NCBI GenBank assembly: GCA_016764015.1
Contig: JAESSR010000326.1
Location: 1-20,510 of the forward strand
Direction: 5' to 3'
Origin: Phycisphaerales bacterium
Lineage (GTDB): Bacteria > Planctomycetota > Phycisphaerae > Phycisphaerales > UBA1924
Length of the DNA stretch: 20,510 nucleotides
The notes beneath the pieces are model-generated. The model searched no databases. It saw only the letters and a program-made list of their open reading frames with translations, and was not told where the DNA came from. A program made the position numbers and the translations under genes. Below, piece by piece: positions 1-7,190 of this stretch (within the stretch, counting starts at the first letter, position 1; each line of letters begins with the position of its first letter).

Positions 1-5
1 GGGAG

Positions 6-389
6 ATGCTCACTGATCCGAGTCAAGGATCACCAAACGATGGATCAGATGGTCAAAATAATTCAGGAGCCTTCGGCCCTGGACAAGAACCCGAGCTTGG
101 AACACACCAACTACAGGGCAATGCAGATGCTCGCAATGATCGCTCAGCCGAGAACTCATTCGATGCCCAGCGCCAACGCCCGGGCAGCGAGTTTGGGTAT
201 GAACCGATCAAGCCTGTGGGCATGACGCTCGGCGAGCTGATGCTCACCAGCCCGGGCTCGCGCCTAACGCGGGCGAACGAATCACGCAACATCCCCAAGC
301 GGGTCGTGATTGTGCTAATCCCACGCGTAGCAGGCGGATTCTCGTTGTTGGGTCGCTCGGGCATTCAACCCGGGGGGGATCGACCTTGA
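6..389 (+). CDS. Hypothetical protein, possibly 5'-truncated by the window edge
   Basis: I do not recognise this protein. The reading frame is open from the left edge, so the first ATG at 6 may be internal and the gene may begin outside the window. Codon use fits the neighbouring genes, with mostly G or C at third positions in the second half. The first 60 residues are rich in G, S, N, D and Q and look disordered. Residues 65-127 look more ordered and include a short hydrophobic stretch (VVIVLI) followed by glycines, too short for a confident membrane segment. The TGA stop at 387-389 overlaps the TTG start of the next gene, so the two are probably translationally coupled. The function is unknown. 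Confidence 0.5.
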   Translation: MLTDPSQGSPNDGSDGQNNSGAFGPGQEPELGTHQLQGNADARNDRSAENSFDAQRQRPGSEFGYEPIKPVGMTLGELMLTSPGSRLTRANESRNIPKRVVIVLIPRVAGGFSLLGRSGIQPGGDRP

Positions 390-1345
390 GTGGGTTTATT
401 GCTGGAGTTGTACTGGTCATCGGGCTCGGCGTGCTGATCGCAGGCGCTGATCTGCTCGTGCGCGGCTCAGCCCAGCTTGCGCGGGTCATGGGGCTGAGCG
501 CCTTTGCGATCGGCGTCACCGTGGTCGCCTTCGGGACAAGTGCGCCTGAACTCTTCGCATCGATCGGCGCAGCGATCCAAGGCAAGCCCGATCTGGCGAT
601 CGGCAATGTACTCGGCTCAAACATCGCCAACATCCTGTTAATCTTGGGTGTGGGCGCGATCATGGTGCCGATCGGGGTGCATCGTCGTGTGCGATTCGTC
701 GAGCTGCCCATCATGCTCGCGATCACCATCGGCGCTGTCGTGCTGATGATGGATCAGCAGATCACTCGGCTCGAAGGATTGATCCTGTTCGCTGGGCTCA
801 TCGGGTATGTGCTTTTTATCATCAAAGCCCATCGAGTAGATATCGAGCACGAAGGTGATGATGTGGTTGCCCATCCCAAGGCAGTGCACAAGGACATCTT
901 GATGATTCTTGTGGGAATCGCAGCGCTTGGACTCGGGGCAAAGGGTCTTGTCTGGGGAGCGAGCGATCTCGCGATCCGTGTCGGCGTGCCCGCGGGGGTG
1001 GTGGGAACCACCATTGTTGCCTTTGGTACCAGCCTTCCTGAGCTGGCAGCAACTGTTCGTGCAGCGATGAGCAAAGAGTCCGATATGGCGGTGGGCAATG
1101 TGGTTGGCTCGAACATCTTCAACCTCCTTAGTGTGTTGGGGATTACTTCGCTGATTCATCCGCTGTCGATGCCTCAGGCGATGAGTATTCATCTTTGGGC
1201 GATGCTCGGAGTGAGTGTATTTCTGCTTGTGATTGTCCTGATTCGCCCGGTTCTTGGGCGTTTTCTTGGGATAGTGTTTGTGCTTGCGTATCTGAGCTAT
1301 GTGATCGCATCGTTGAGCGAAATCGGCGTTGCGAGCCCGAGCTGA
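386..1345 (+). CDS. Calcium/sodium antiporter, CaxA/YrbG type (CaCA superfamily)
   Basis: This is an inner-membrane cation exchanger that swaps Ca2+ against Na+ (or H+). It has the two inverted alpha repeats of the family. Alpha-1 shows GTSAPEL at residues 50-56 and GNVLGSN at 73-79; alpha-2 shows GTSLPEL at 214-220 and GNVVGSN at 237-243. The conserved Glu and Asn residues of these motifs bind the cations. About ten hydrophobic segments are visible, with a charged loop rich in H, E and D near residues 148-170 between the two halves. The length of 319 residues is normal for the family. The start is TTG at 386, overlapping the upstream stop as TTGA. A strong purine run (seven G and an A, 372-379) lies 6 bases before it and supports this start. 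Confidence 0.93.
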   Translation: MSGFIAGVVLVIGLGVLIAGADLLVRGSAQLARVMGLSAFAIGVTVVAFGTSAPELFASIGAAIQGKPDLAIGNVLGSNIANILLILGVGAIMVPIGVHRRVRFVELPIMLAITIGAVVLMMDQQITRLEGLILFAGLIGYVLFIIKAHRVDIEHEGDDVVAHPKAVHKDILMILVGIAALGLGAKGLVWGASDLAIRVGVPAGVVGTTIVAFGTSLPELAATVRAAMSKESDMAVGNVVGSNIFNLLSVLGITSLIHPLSMPQAMSIHLWAMLGVSVFLLVIVLIRPVLGRFLGIVFVLAYLSYVIASLSEIGVASPS

Positions 1346-1457
1346 TCTGCACCGACTGTGTCAATCCGCGTGAACTCTTTACGCTCGATGCCCGATGATT
1401 GAACTGGTTTGATCGAGTCTGAACCGGTCTGCTGATGGATCGCGTTGAGGAGTGCGG

Positions 1458-2780
1458 ATGCTTCGAGTGCCGATAACACATGCCAAAGAGGGGATGGAGC
1501 TGGCGCTGCCGGTCTATAACCCACGCGCGTCGGCTCGGCTGCTGTTGCGTCCGGGTGCGGTGCTCGAGCAGAGCACCATCGAGCGGCTTGTTGAGCTCAA
1601 CCTCCCCGAGATCTGGATCAAATATCCCAATATGGAATCCATCGCGAAGTTTGTCTCGCCTGTGATCATGTCTTCACGCGCGGAGATCGCATCGGATGTT
1701 GCGAGCGCCTTCGATGAGGCGGGCAAAGACATGCACGCCAAGCTCGATTACACCAAGTATCAACAGGCGATGGGCTTGCTGATGGCTCGGCTCATCAATG
1801 ATCCAGACGCTGCGATCTTTGTCGGCGAGATCGCCGACAGCGGATCACCCGCCATCCGCCACGGCGCCAATGTCGGTTTCCTGAGCATGCTCATGGGCAT
1901 TCGGCTGAGCTTTTATCTGCTCAAAGAACGCAAGCGACTCTCGGCTCGGCTCGCCAAAAATGTGACGGGGCTTGGGGTCGCTGCGATGCTCCATGATATC
2001 GGGATGACCAGGCTCAAAGCATCGACGCTCGAACGATGGGCCAGGGAGCATGACGATACCGATCCCGAATGGCAAGAGCATGTGCGGATCGGGTATGAGA
2101 TGATCCGCGGGCAAGTCGAGCCCTCGGCTGCTTCTGCGGTGTTGCATCATCATCAGCGATTTGATGGTTCAGGTTTCCCAATACGCAAAAAGCTCGATGG
2201 GACTGAGATCGGGCAAGAGGGCTCGAAGATTCATATCTTCGCACGGATATTGCTCGTTGCGGATTTATACGACCGATTGGTGCACCCTGCCTATACCATC
2301 GGCGACACAGAAGTCGCTCGCAAATCACGCCCGCCGGTCTTTGCGCTCCATACATTGATGCAAGAACCGTATAAATCATGGATGGACCCGATTGTTTTTC
2401 AATCGTTGCTCAGCGTGTGCCCGGCTTATGCACCAGGATCAAAGGTTCTGCTCTCCAATGGGATGCAAGGAGTTGTGGTTGATTGGACACCGCTTGATCC
2501 TTGCAGGCCGACCGTTGTTGAGCTTACACACTTTGAGGATGACGATGAAGTAGCCATGATTGATCTTCGAGATCATCACGAGATCACGGTGATCGAATCC
2601 GATGGCGAAGATGTGCGTTCGTTTAACTTCTACCCTGAGCATGAGCATGCATTCTGCCTGCGGATGATCGAGAAATCGATGTCTAATGGGCTCTATACGC
2701 TCGATCCATCTACGAGCGTTGGTAAGCCGGTTGAATCAGAGGAGCCTCAAAGCGATTCGGACGATCAGCAAGCAGCCTGA
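1458..2780 (+). CDS. HD-GYP domain protein (probable c-di-GMP phosphodiesterase)
   Basis: HD-GYP proteins hydrolyse cyclic di-GMP with a metal pair. I chose ATG 1458 (440 residues): a GAGGAG ribosome site at 1447-1452 sits 5 bases before it, whereas the in-frame GTG at 1452 overlaps that site. Counting from the ATG, the HD dyad is H179-D180 within HDIGM, the HHHQRFDGSGFP motif is at 230-241, and HIFARILLVADLYD at 259-272 supplies further metal ligands. The N-terminal 65 residues resemble the small beta domain often found before planctomycete and proteobacterial HD-GYP domains. Two motif changes stand out: the usual HDxGK lysine is Met, and GYP is GFP. Activity is therefore likely but not certain. 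The C-terminal tail is acidic and probably disordered. No sensor or receiver domain is present. Confidence 0.88.
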   Translation: MLRVPITHAKEGMELALPVYNPRASARLLLRPGAVLEQSTIERLVELNLPEIWIKYPNMESIAKFVSPVIMSSRAEIASDVASAFDEAGKDMHAKLDYTKYQQAMGLLMARLINDPDAAIFVGEIADSGSPAIRHGANVGFLSMLMGIRLSFYLLKERKRLSARLAKNVTGLGVAAMLHDIGMTRLKASTLERWAREHDDTDPEWQEHVRIGYEMIRGQVEPSAASAVLHHHQRFDGSGFPIRKKLDGTEIGQEGSKIHIFARILLVADLYDRLVHPAYTIGDTEVARKSRPPVFALHTLMQEPYKSWMDPIVFQSLLSVCPAYAPGSKVLLSNGMQGVVVDWTPLDPCRPTVVELTHFEDDDEVAMIDLRDHHEITVIESDGEDVRSFNFYPEHEHAFCLRMIEKSMSNGLYTLDPSTSVGKPVESEEPQSDSDDQQAA

Positions 2781-2795
2781 TGTGATTGGCTACCA

Positions 2796-3557
2796 TTGAC
2801 TGTGAATGATTCTGCTTCCAACCCCAAGAACGATAATGACACACGCACCGTATGGCTGATCGCACTGGCTGCTCCGCGCGAGTTTGATGCTGCGATGAAG
2901 GCGTTTGATATCAACGGCAAGCGACCAGCACTCTGGGAGCGCATCGAAACCAGTAATACTCGTGTTGATTTTGTCTATACCGGTGTCGGCAAAGCTAATG
3001 CTGCGGGCGCTGTGGCGAGGGCGATTGATCCATCGCGTCATGTGGGTGTGCTCAGCGCTGGAATCGCGGGGGCGTTGCCGAGCGTTGAATCGGATGAGGC
3101 TTCTAGATGGGCATGTGAGCTTGGCGATGTTGTATGTGCGAGCGAATCAGTCTTTGCCGATGATGGGGTGTGGACGAACGATGGGTTTACATCATGCGCA
3201 GCGATGGGTTTTGCCCCTTTCGATCATGGTTCTGATTCGATTGTCCACGATCCAATCTCGGCAAACTGGCTCAAACCCATCGCCGACCATCTCGGGACGA
3301 TCGCATGTGTTTCTTTGTGCTCGGGCACGGATGAGCGTGCCGCGATGATCGCTGCTCAATGCGGTGCAATCGCAGAGGCTATGGAGGGGGCAGCGGCAGG
3401 GCTCGCTGTTCATCGGGTTGATCCTTCAATGCTCACCGCTGAGATCCGGGTGATATCTAATACAACAGGCGATCGTGATTCCCAACAATGGGATCTTGAT
3501 GGGGCGCTCACAAAGCTCGAAGATGTTCTCGGACGCGTCGCGCGGGCACTGGATTGA
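2796..3557 (+). CDS. mqnB: Futalosine hydrolase (MqnB-like nucleosidase)
   Basis: MqnB removes the nucleobase from (aminodeoxy)futalosine in the menaquinone pathway that runs through futalosine. It belongs to the PNP/UDP phosphorylase (MTA/SAH nucleosidase) fold. The fold is visible in GVGKANAA at residues 63-70 and SAGIAGAL at 87-94, in the substrate segment AEAMEGAA at 193-200 (catalytic-site Glu197), and in RVISNTTGDRD at 218-228 followed by QQWDL. The last segment is what separates futalosine hydrolases from plain MTA/SAH nucleosidases. The length of 253 residues is normal. The start is TTG 2796, with GTG 2802 as an alternative; neither has a good ribosome site, so the exact start is uncertain. 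It lies 15 bases after the HD-GYP gene in the same direction and is probably co-transcribed. No other menaquinone gene is in the window. Confidence 0.88.
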   Translation: MTVNDSASNPKNDNDTRTVWLIALAAPREFDAAMKAFDINGKRPALWERIETSNTRVDFVYTGVGKANAAGAVARAIDPSRHVGVLSAGIAGALPSVESDEASRWACELGDVVCASESVFADDGVWTNDGFTSCAAMGFAPFDHGSDSIVHDPISANWLKPIADHLGTIACVSLCSGTDERAAMIAAQCGAIAEAMEGAAAGLAVHRVDPSMLTAEIRVISNTTGDRDSQQWDLDGALTKLEDVLGRVARALD

Positions 3558-3747
3558 GAAGATGCTCCGAGTGTGCCGATTAGGACGATCCGGAATAGCC
3601 CGCCAATGCCCAGATTGCAGTGTGTCTGTGCTGGGGTGAACTCACACTCAAGATCGGTCGATCTCCCTTCCGAAGGACATTTCCGGTGCGGCGTTTGCCG
3701 ATCGGTTGTTCGTCGCTCCCGACGCCGGGTGGGAAGGCTACCGAGTT

Positions 3748-5037
3748 ATGAAGCACAAACCAAAGTTCGGAAAACTCGGTTCAAAGCTGACCAGTGGGTT
3801 GTGCAAGGGCAAGCTCGGGTCGTCGCTGTCAACAGTCGGTGCGATGCGCCCGGGCGCGATTCCGCTCGCAATTGAGTTTGGAGTGTCGGGGATCAAGGTG
3901 CTTCAACTCACTGGGACAAACCCGAGTTCGATCGTGTCGGCGGCTTTCATGCCTACACCCGATGATCTGCTCGATAATCCTGCAAAGCGATTGTTGTTCC
4001 AGATGGACGCGTTGCCAAAGTTTCTCAAAGGCGAAAAAATCAACGCAACACGAGCAACAAGCCTGATCCCCACCGGGCAGATGGTGTGCAAGCATCTCCA
4101 GATTATCCCAACCGAAGGCGTGCCGATCGAACAGATCGCCAGCGCCCAGCTCAGCGCCCAGCTTAACTGTGATCCCCGTGAGCTGCTCGTCCGGTGCCGG
4201 GTGGTCGAGGGTGTCAAAGCCAACGGCAAGCTCGAAGTTATCTGTTTCGCAGCATCGCGTGAGTTTGTCGGACGGATTATGGGTTCGCTCAAAAATGCCA
4301 AGCTCGAACCGGTCGGAATCCATACCGAGTTTGATGCAATGACCAAAGCTGTAGAACTCCGCCATGATTCAACAGAGCAGGGCGAGGCAACCAAACCAAC
4401 GCTGATCCTTGATCTGGGATGTGGGTCAACCAAAGTCTTGATTATGCACGGCTCAAAGATGGTCTTTGCCAGAACCATCGAGCTGGGCACGATGCACTTC
4501 GATGAAGCAATCTGTCATCAGCTCAGATGCACCATGATGGAGGCTCGCGAGATTCGTATGAATCTTCAAGTGCTCGTTCCATCGCGTGTTGTTGCGGGCG
4601 GTGCTGAATCAGATAACACGCCTGGCATGCCGCCGCCTGAGGCTGGCAATGAGACGGATGTAAAAAGTACGCAGCCGACAGGGTTTGAAACAGAATCCTT
4701 GCAAGCTGCCCCGGTGGGGTTCTCTCGTGGCCCACAGGTTGATCTGAGCGAACCCCTTGAGATGATCTGCGATGAGGTACAGATGTGCCTGCGTTATCAC
4801 CACGCGTTGTTCCCGACGATGCGCGTCGAGCGTGCGGTGTTTGTTGGCGGGCAAGCCCGACAGCAAAATGTATGCGAGCACATTGCCCGGGTGATTCGGC
4901 TCAATGCTCAGGTGCTTGATCCATTGGCGTGCCTGGCACGATCTGGGCGGGTGCCGACAAGCGGGGTTGATCTTCGCACGCCTCAGCCAGGGTGGGCGGC
5001 AGTTATCGGTGGGGCATTGAGCCCGATGGATTTGTAA
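3748..5037 (+). CDS. pilM: Type IV pilus assembly protein PilM
   Basis: PilM is a cytoplasmic actin-like ATP-binding protein that docks on the N-terminus of PilN at the inner-membrane platform of type IV pilus machines. Counting from ATG 3748 (429 residues), the first phosphate-binding hairpin AIEFGVSGIKVLQL is at 41-54, the second, LDLGCGSTKV, at 221-230, and a GGQARQ turn at 367-372, in the ftsA/actin order. A proline- and acid-rich insertion at about 280-331 is probably a disordered loop. I prefer ATG 3748 because GGAAGG ends about 10 bases upstream. An in-frame TTG at 3706 would add 14 residues. The basic N-terminal extension of about 35 residues (rich in K and G) is longer than in proteobacterial PilM. 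It is the first gene of a five-gene pilus operon. Confidence 0.9.
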   Translation: MKHKPKFGKLGSKLTSGLCKGKLGSSLSTVGAMRPGAIPLAIEFGVSGIKVLQLTGTNPSSIVSAAFMPTPDDLLDNPAKRLLFQMDALPKFLKGEKINATRATSLIPTGQMVCKHLQIIPTEGVPIEQIASAQLSAQLNCDPRELLVRCRVVEGVKANGKLEVICFAASREFVGRIMGSLKNAKLEPVGIHTEFDAMTKAVELRHDSTEQGEATKPTLILDLGCGSTKVLIMHGSKMVFARTIELGTMHFDEAICHQLRCTMMEAREIRMNLQVLVPSRVVAGGAESDNTPGMPPPEAGNETDVKSTQPTGFETESLQAAPVGFSRGPQVDLSEPLEMICDEVQMCLRYHHALFPTMRVERAVFVGGQARQQNVCEHIARVIRLNAQVLDPLACLARSGRVPTSGVDLRTPQPGWAAVIGGALSPMDL

Positions 5038-5074
5038 ACGAGTTGTAGTTGGATTGGTTTTTGGAGGTAGTTGG

Positions 5075-5866
5075 ATGAGTCATCCCAAGGAAAATCCCAA
5101 TCAGGGCGCAAGCTTCTTGCCCGCTGAGTATGTCAAAGGCAAAGGGCAGCTTCGGGCCAATGTGATGGCCTTGTTCCTCTTTACGCTAGTGATCGTCGGC
5201 GTGGTTGGCGCCTTTGTGGTCAACCATCAGCGTTGGCGCCGGGTGCATACCGAGCAGAAAATTGTTGCTGCTGCATTTGAAGAAGAAGCAAGCAAAATCA
5301 CTCAGCTCGAAGCGCTCGAAAAGCAGCGTATTGATCTGATCGAACGCGCAGAGGTTGTGACGGCGCTCAAAGACCGTGTGCCTCGTTCAGTACTCCTCGG
5401 AGAGGTTGTTCGATCGATCCCCGATGGGCTGACACTCACGATGGTAAATCTTGAGGGTGAGCGGGTAAAGGTCAAAGTTCCGAAGCTGAGCCCAAAGGAG
5501 TTGGCCGCACAGACGAGAACCCTCAAAGGAAAAACTGTAGGCAAGGGCAAAGACGGCGAAAGTGCTGCCAAGCCTCCTAAGGTGCTGCCTCCAAGGTTCA
5601 AGTTTTCATTAGCAGTCGAAGGACTGGCTCAAGAAAACGACCAAGTGGCTGATTTCTTGGCAGCGATTAAATCATCCCCTTTGTTTGGTGATGTCGAGTT
5701 GCAATACATCAACGAGACAACGATCGATAAGCAGCGATACCGCAAGTTCAAGGTGACAATGAACCTGGTTGAGAATGCGGATGCACGATTGGTCGATGGG
5801 ACCCAAGAGGTCGAGATCGGTCGTGTGGACTTTGGTATTGCTGGTGCGAAAACCGATTCAGACTAA
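5075..5866 (+). CDS. pilN: Type IV pilus assembly protein PilN (GspL C-terminal-like)
   Basis: PilN is a bitopic inner-membrane protein. Its short cytoplasmic tail binds PilM and its periplasmic ferredoxin-like domain pairs with PilO. The chosen start is ATG 5075 (263 residues): TTGGAGG at 5061-5067 gives a ribosome site 7 bases upstream, while the in-frame TTG at 5054 lies before that site. The cytoplasmic tail (1-28) contains a FLPAEY segment, comparable to the conserved PilN motif that inserts into PilM. One membrane helix follows at about 29-49, then a charged coiled-coil region to about residue 100, and then a beta/alpha periplasmic domain. A lysine- and glycine-rich loop sits near residues 150-180. 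The gene is 37 bases downstream of pilM and 17 upstream of pilO. Confidence 0.85.
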   Translation: MSHPKENPNQGASFLPAEYVKGKGQLRANVMALFLFTLVIVGVVGAFVVNHQRWRRVHTEQKIVAAAFEEEASKITQLEALEKQRIDLIERAEVVTALKDRVPRSVLLGEVVRSIPDGLTLTMVNLEGERVKVKVPKLSPKELAAQTRTLKGKTVGKGKDGESAAKPPKVLPPRFKFSLAVEGLAQENDQVADFLAAIKSSPLFGDVELQYINETTIDKQRYRKFKVTMNLVENADARLVDGTQEVEIGRVDFGIAGAKTDSD

Positions 5867-5883
5867 CGCAGGAGATTGCTTCG

Positions 5884-6429
5884 ATGCGATTTGGAACACG
5901 AGAACTCATATTGTTTCTGGCGGTGCTGATGCTACCGATCGTCAGCTATTTTGTCATTTTTCAGCCTCAGAGCGCCAATATTGAGCAGGCTCAGAGCGAG
6001 ATAAACCACAAGAAGGAAATGCTCCAGTCATTAAGGCTTGAGACGAGCCGAAACGACGACCTCAAAAAGAGCAACGAGGTCATCTTGGCACGGATTGATG
6101 AGATGGAAGCGCTGCTCCCATCGAACAAAGAGGTCGATCTGATCGTGCGTCAGGTTTCAGCTTTGGCGATCGAATCAGGGTTGACCCCGCCAACACTCAA
6201 GAGCACCAAGCCCGTGGCGGCTGCCCGGTTCCGTGAGCAGCCACTCGATATGAGCACCGAAGGGTCGTTCGAGGGGTTCTATAAGTTCCTCCTTGCGATC
6301 GAGAAACTGCCTCGGATTACACGCATCGTCGACATGGTGATTAAGGACTCGAACGAAGAGGGGATGGAAATCGAAGCTGATTTTACTTTGAGCATCTATT
6401 TCCAAGTTGATCAAGGAGCGACACCATGA
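5884..6429 (+). CDS. pilO: Type IV pilus assembly protein PilO (GspM-like)
   Basis: PilO forms a heterodimer with PilN in the periplasm and links the inner-membrane platform to the secretin. The protein has the expected plan: a very short cytoplasmic start, one membrane helix at about 8-26, a coiled coil at about 30-75 rich in E, K, Q and N, and a ferredoxin-like C-terminal domain. That domain includes GSFEGFYKFLLAIEKLPRI, a typical PilO segment. At 181 residues it is slightly shorter than the proteobacterial form. ATG 5884 has a CAGGAG ribosome site at 5869-5874. The TGA stop overlaps the ATG of the next gene as ATGA (6426-6429), so the two are translationally coupled. Confidence 0.87.
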   Translation: MRFGTRELILFLAVLMLPIVSYFVIFQPQSANIEQAQSEINHKKEMLQSLRLETSRNDDLKKSNEVILARIDEMEALLPSNKEVDLIVRQVSALAIESGLTPPTLKSTKPVAAARFREQPLDMSTEGSFEGFYKFLLAIEKLPRITRIVDMVIKDSNEEGMEIEADFTLSIYFQVDQGATP

Positions 6430-7172
6430 GTGATTTTAATGAAGAATCAGGGCTGAGTTTCTCAGACAACCCGCAAGAGCAAGATGAGGCATCAAGCAAT
6501 ATCTTTCTCAATATGTCAAAGACGGATGATGTGACAGGGATCCCATCGCTCAAGCAGGCGCCCGAGTCTGCGATTTCGTCTTCTACTTCAGACTCGAAGT
6601 TCAACACCCAGATGGTCATCGCGCTGAGCGTGCTGGCGATCGGTGGCGGTGCGATTTACGCGATGAGGTACATCGGGATGAAGGCCGGGCTCGATGAGAA
6701 TATCGCTTCGATCGAGTACGCCTCTGAAACCAGTTCTGTTGATTTTACGAAGCGGTTTAAAAATGTGATGAGTACACTCGATCAGAGCACGATCTCGTTT
6801 CAGATTGCAAACACAGATTCTTTTGCAGAAAATCCATTCTCACTCCCGGGTGCGGTCGAAGATGAGGTCATCGAGATTGATCCTGGGATGTCTGAAGAGG
6901 AACGCCTCGAGATCCAACGACAGCGTGATCTTGCACGCGAAATTGAGCGCCGGCGCGAGATGGTCATCGAAGAAGCGTTTAATTTTCGTCTCAAAGGAAT
7001 CATCGGTGGTTCGCGCCCGGCGGCTCGTATCTCGGGCCAAGCAGTCCGCTCAGGGATGCAGCTCGGCGAATATTTTTCAGTTGTCGAGATTACCGGGCAG
7101 CATGTTGTGATCGAAGCGGATTCGATGCGCTTTCAACTGACAATGGGTAGCGAAACAGTGCAGCTCGATTGA
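6426..7172 (+). CDS. PilP/GspC-like inner-membrane protein of the pilus operon
   Basis: This sits where pilP is expected, but it differs from proteobacterial PilP. Residues 1-60 are acidic, serine-rich and probably disordered in the cytoplasm. A single membrane helix is at about 62-79. A highly charged helix (EEERLEIQRQRDLAREIERR, about 157-176) looks like a coiled coil. The C-terminal domain at about 187-240 is a small all-beta module (FRLKGII, then ISGQAVRSGMQLGEYFSVVEI, then VVIEADSMRFQLTMG) that resembles the homology region of PilP and GspC, which binds the secretin N domains. An NPF segment at 136-138 precedes it. There is no lipobox, so unlike PilP it is a bitopic membrane protein, as GspC is. 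The role as the link to the secretin is inferred from position and domain plan. Confidence 0.65.
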   Translation: MSDFNEESGLSFSDNPQEQDEASSNIFLNMSKTDDVTGIPSLKQAPESAISSSTSDSKFNTQMVIALSVLAIGGGAIYAMRYIGMKAGLDENIASIEYASETSSVDFTKRFKNVMSTLDQSTISFQIANTDSFAENPFSLPGAVEDEVIEIDPGMSEEERLEIQRQRDLAREIERRREMVIEEAFNFRLKGIIGGSRPAARISGQAVRSGMQLGEYFSVVEITGQHVVIEADSMRFQLTMGSETVQLD

Positions 7173-7190
7173 TGAGCAGACAGGGACACA

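Noticed and set aside
1346..1457. Direct repeat GAACTGGT / GAACCGGT before the HD-GYP gene
   Set aside because: It is only two imperfect 8-base copies, with no link to a -10 or -35 box. Chance is enough.
3610..3747. Possible c-di-GMP riboswitch before the pilus operon
   Set aside because: The gap contains GC-rich stem-like pieces, but I could not find the conserved GEMM core or its tetraloop on either strand.
3573..3875. ORF with a CxC...CxxC pattern before and across the pilM start
   Set aside because: It overlaps the pilM start, begins with GTG without a ribosome site, and after the cysteines becomes an arginine-rich out-of-frame reading of pilM. The 190-base gap before pilM is better seen as leader or promoter DNA.
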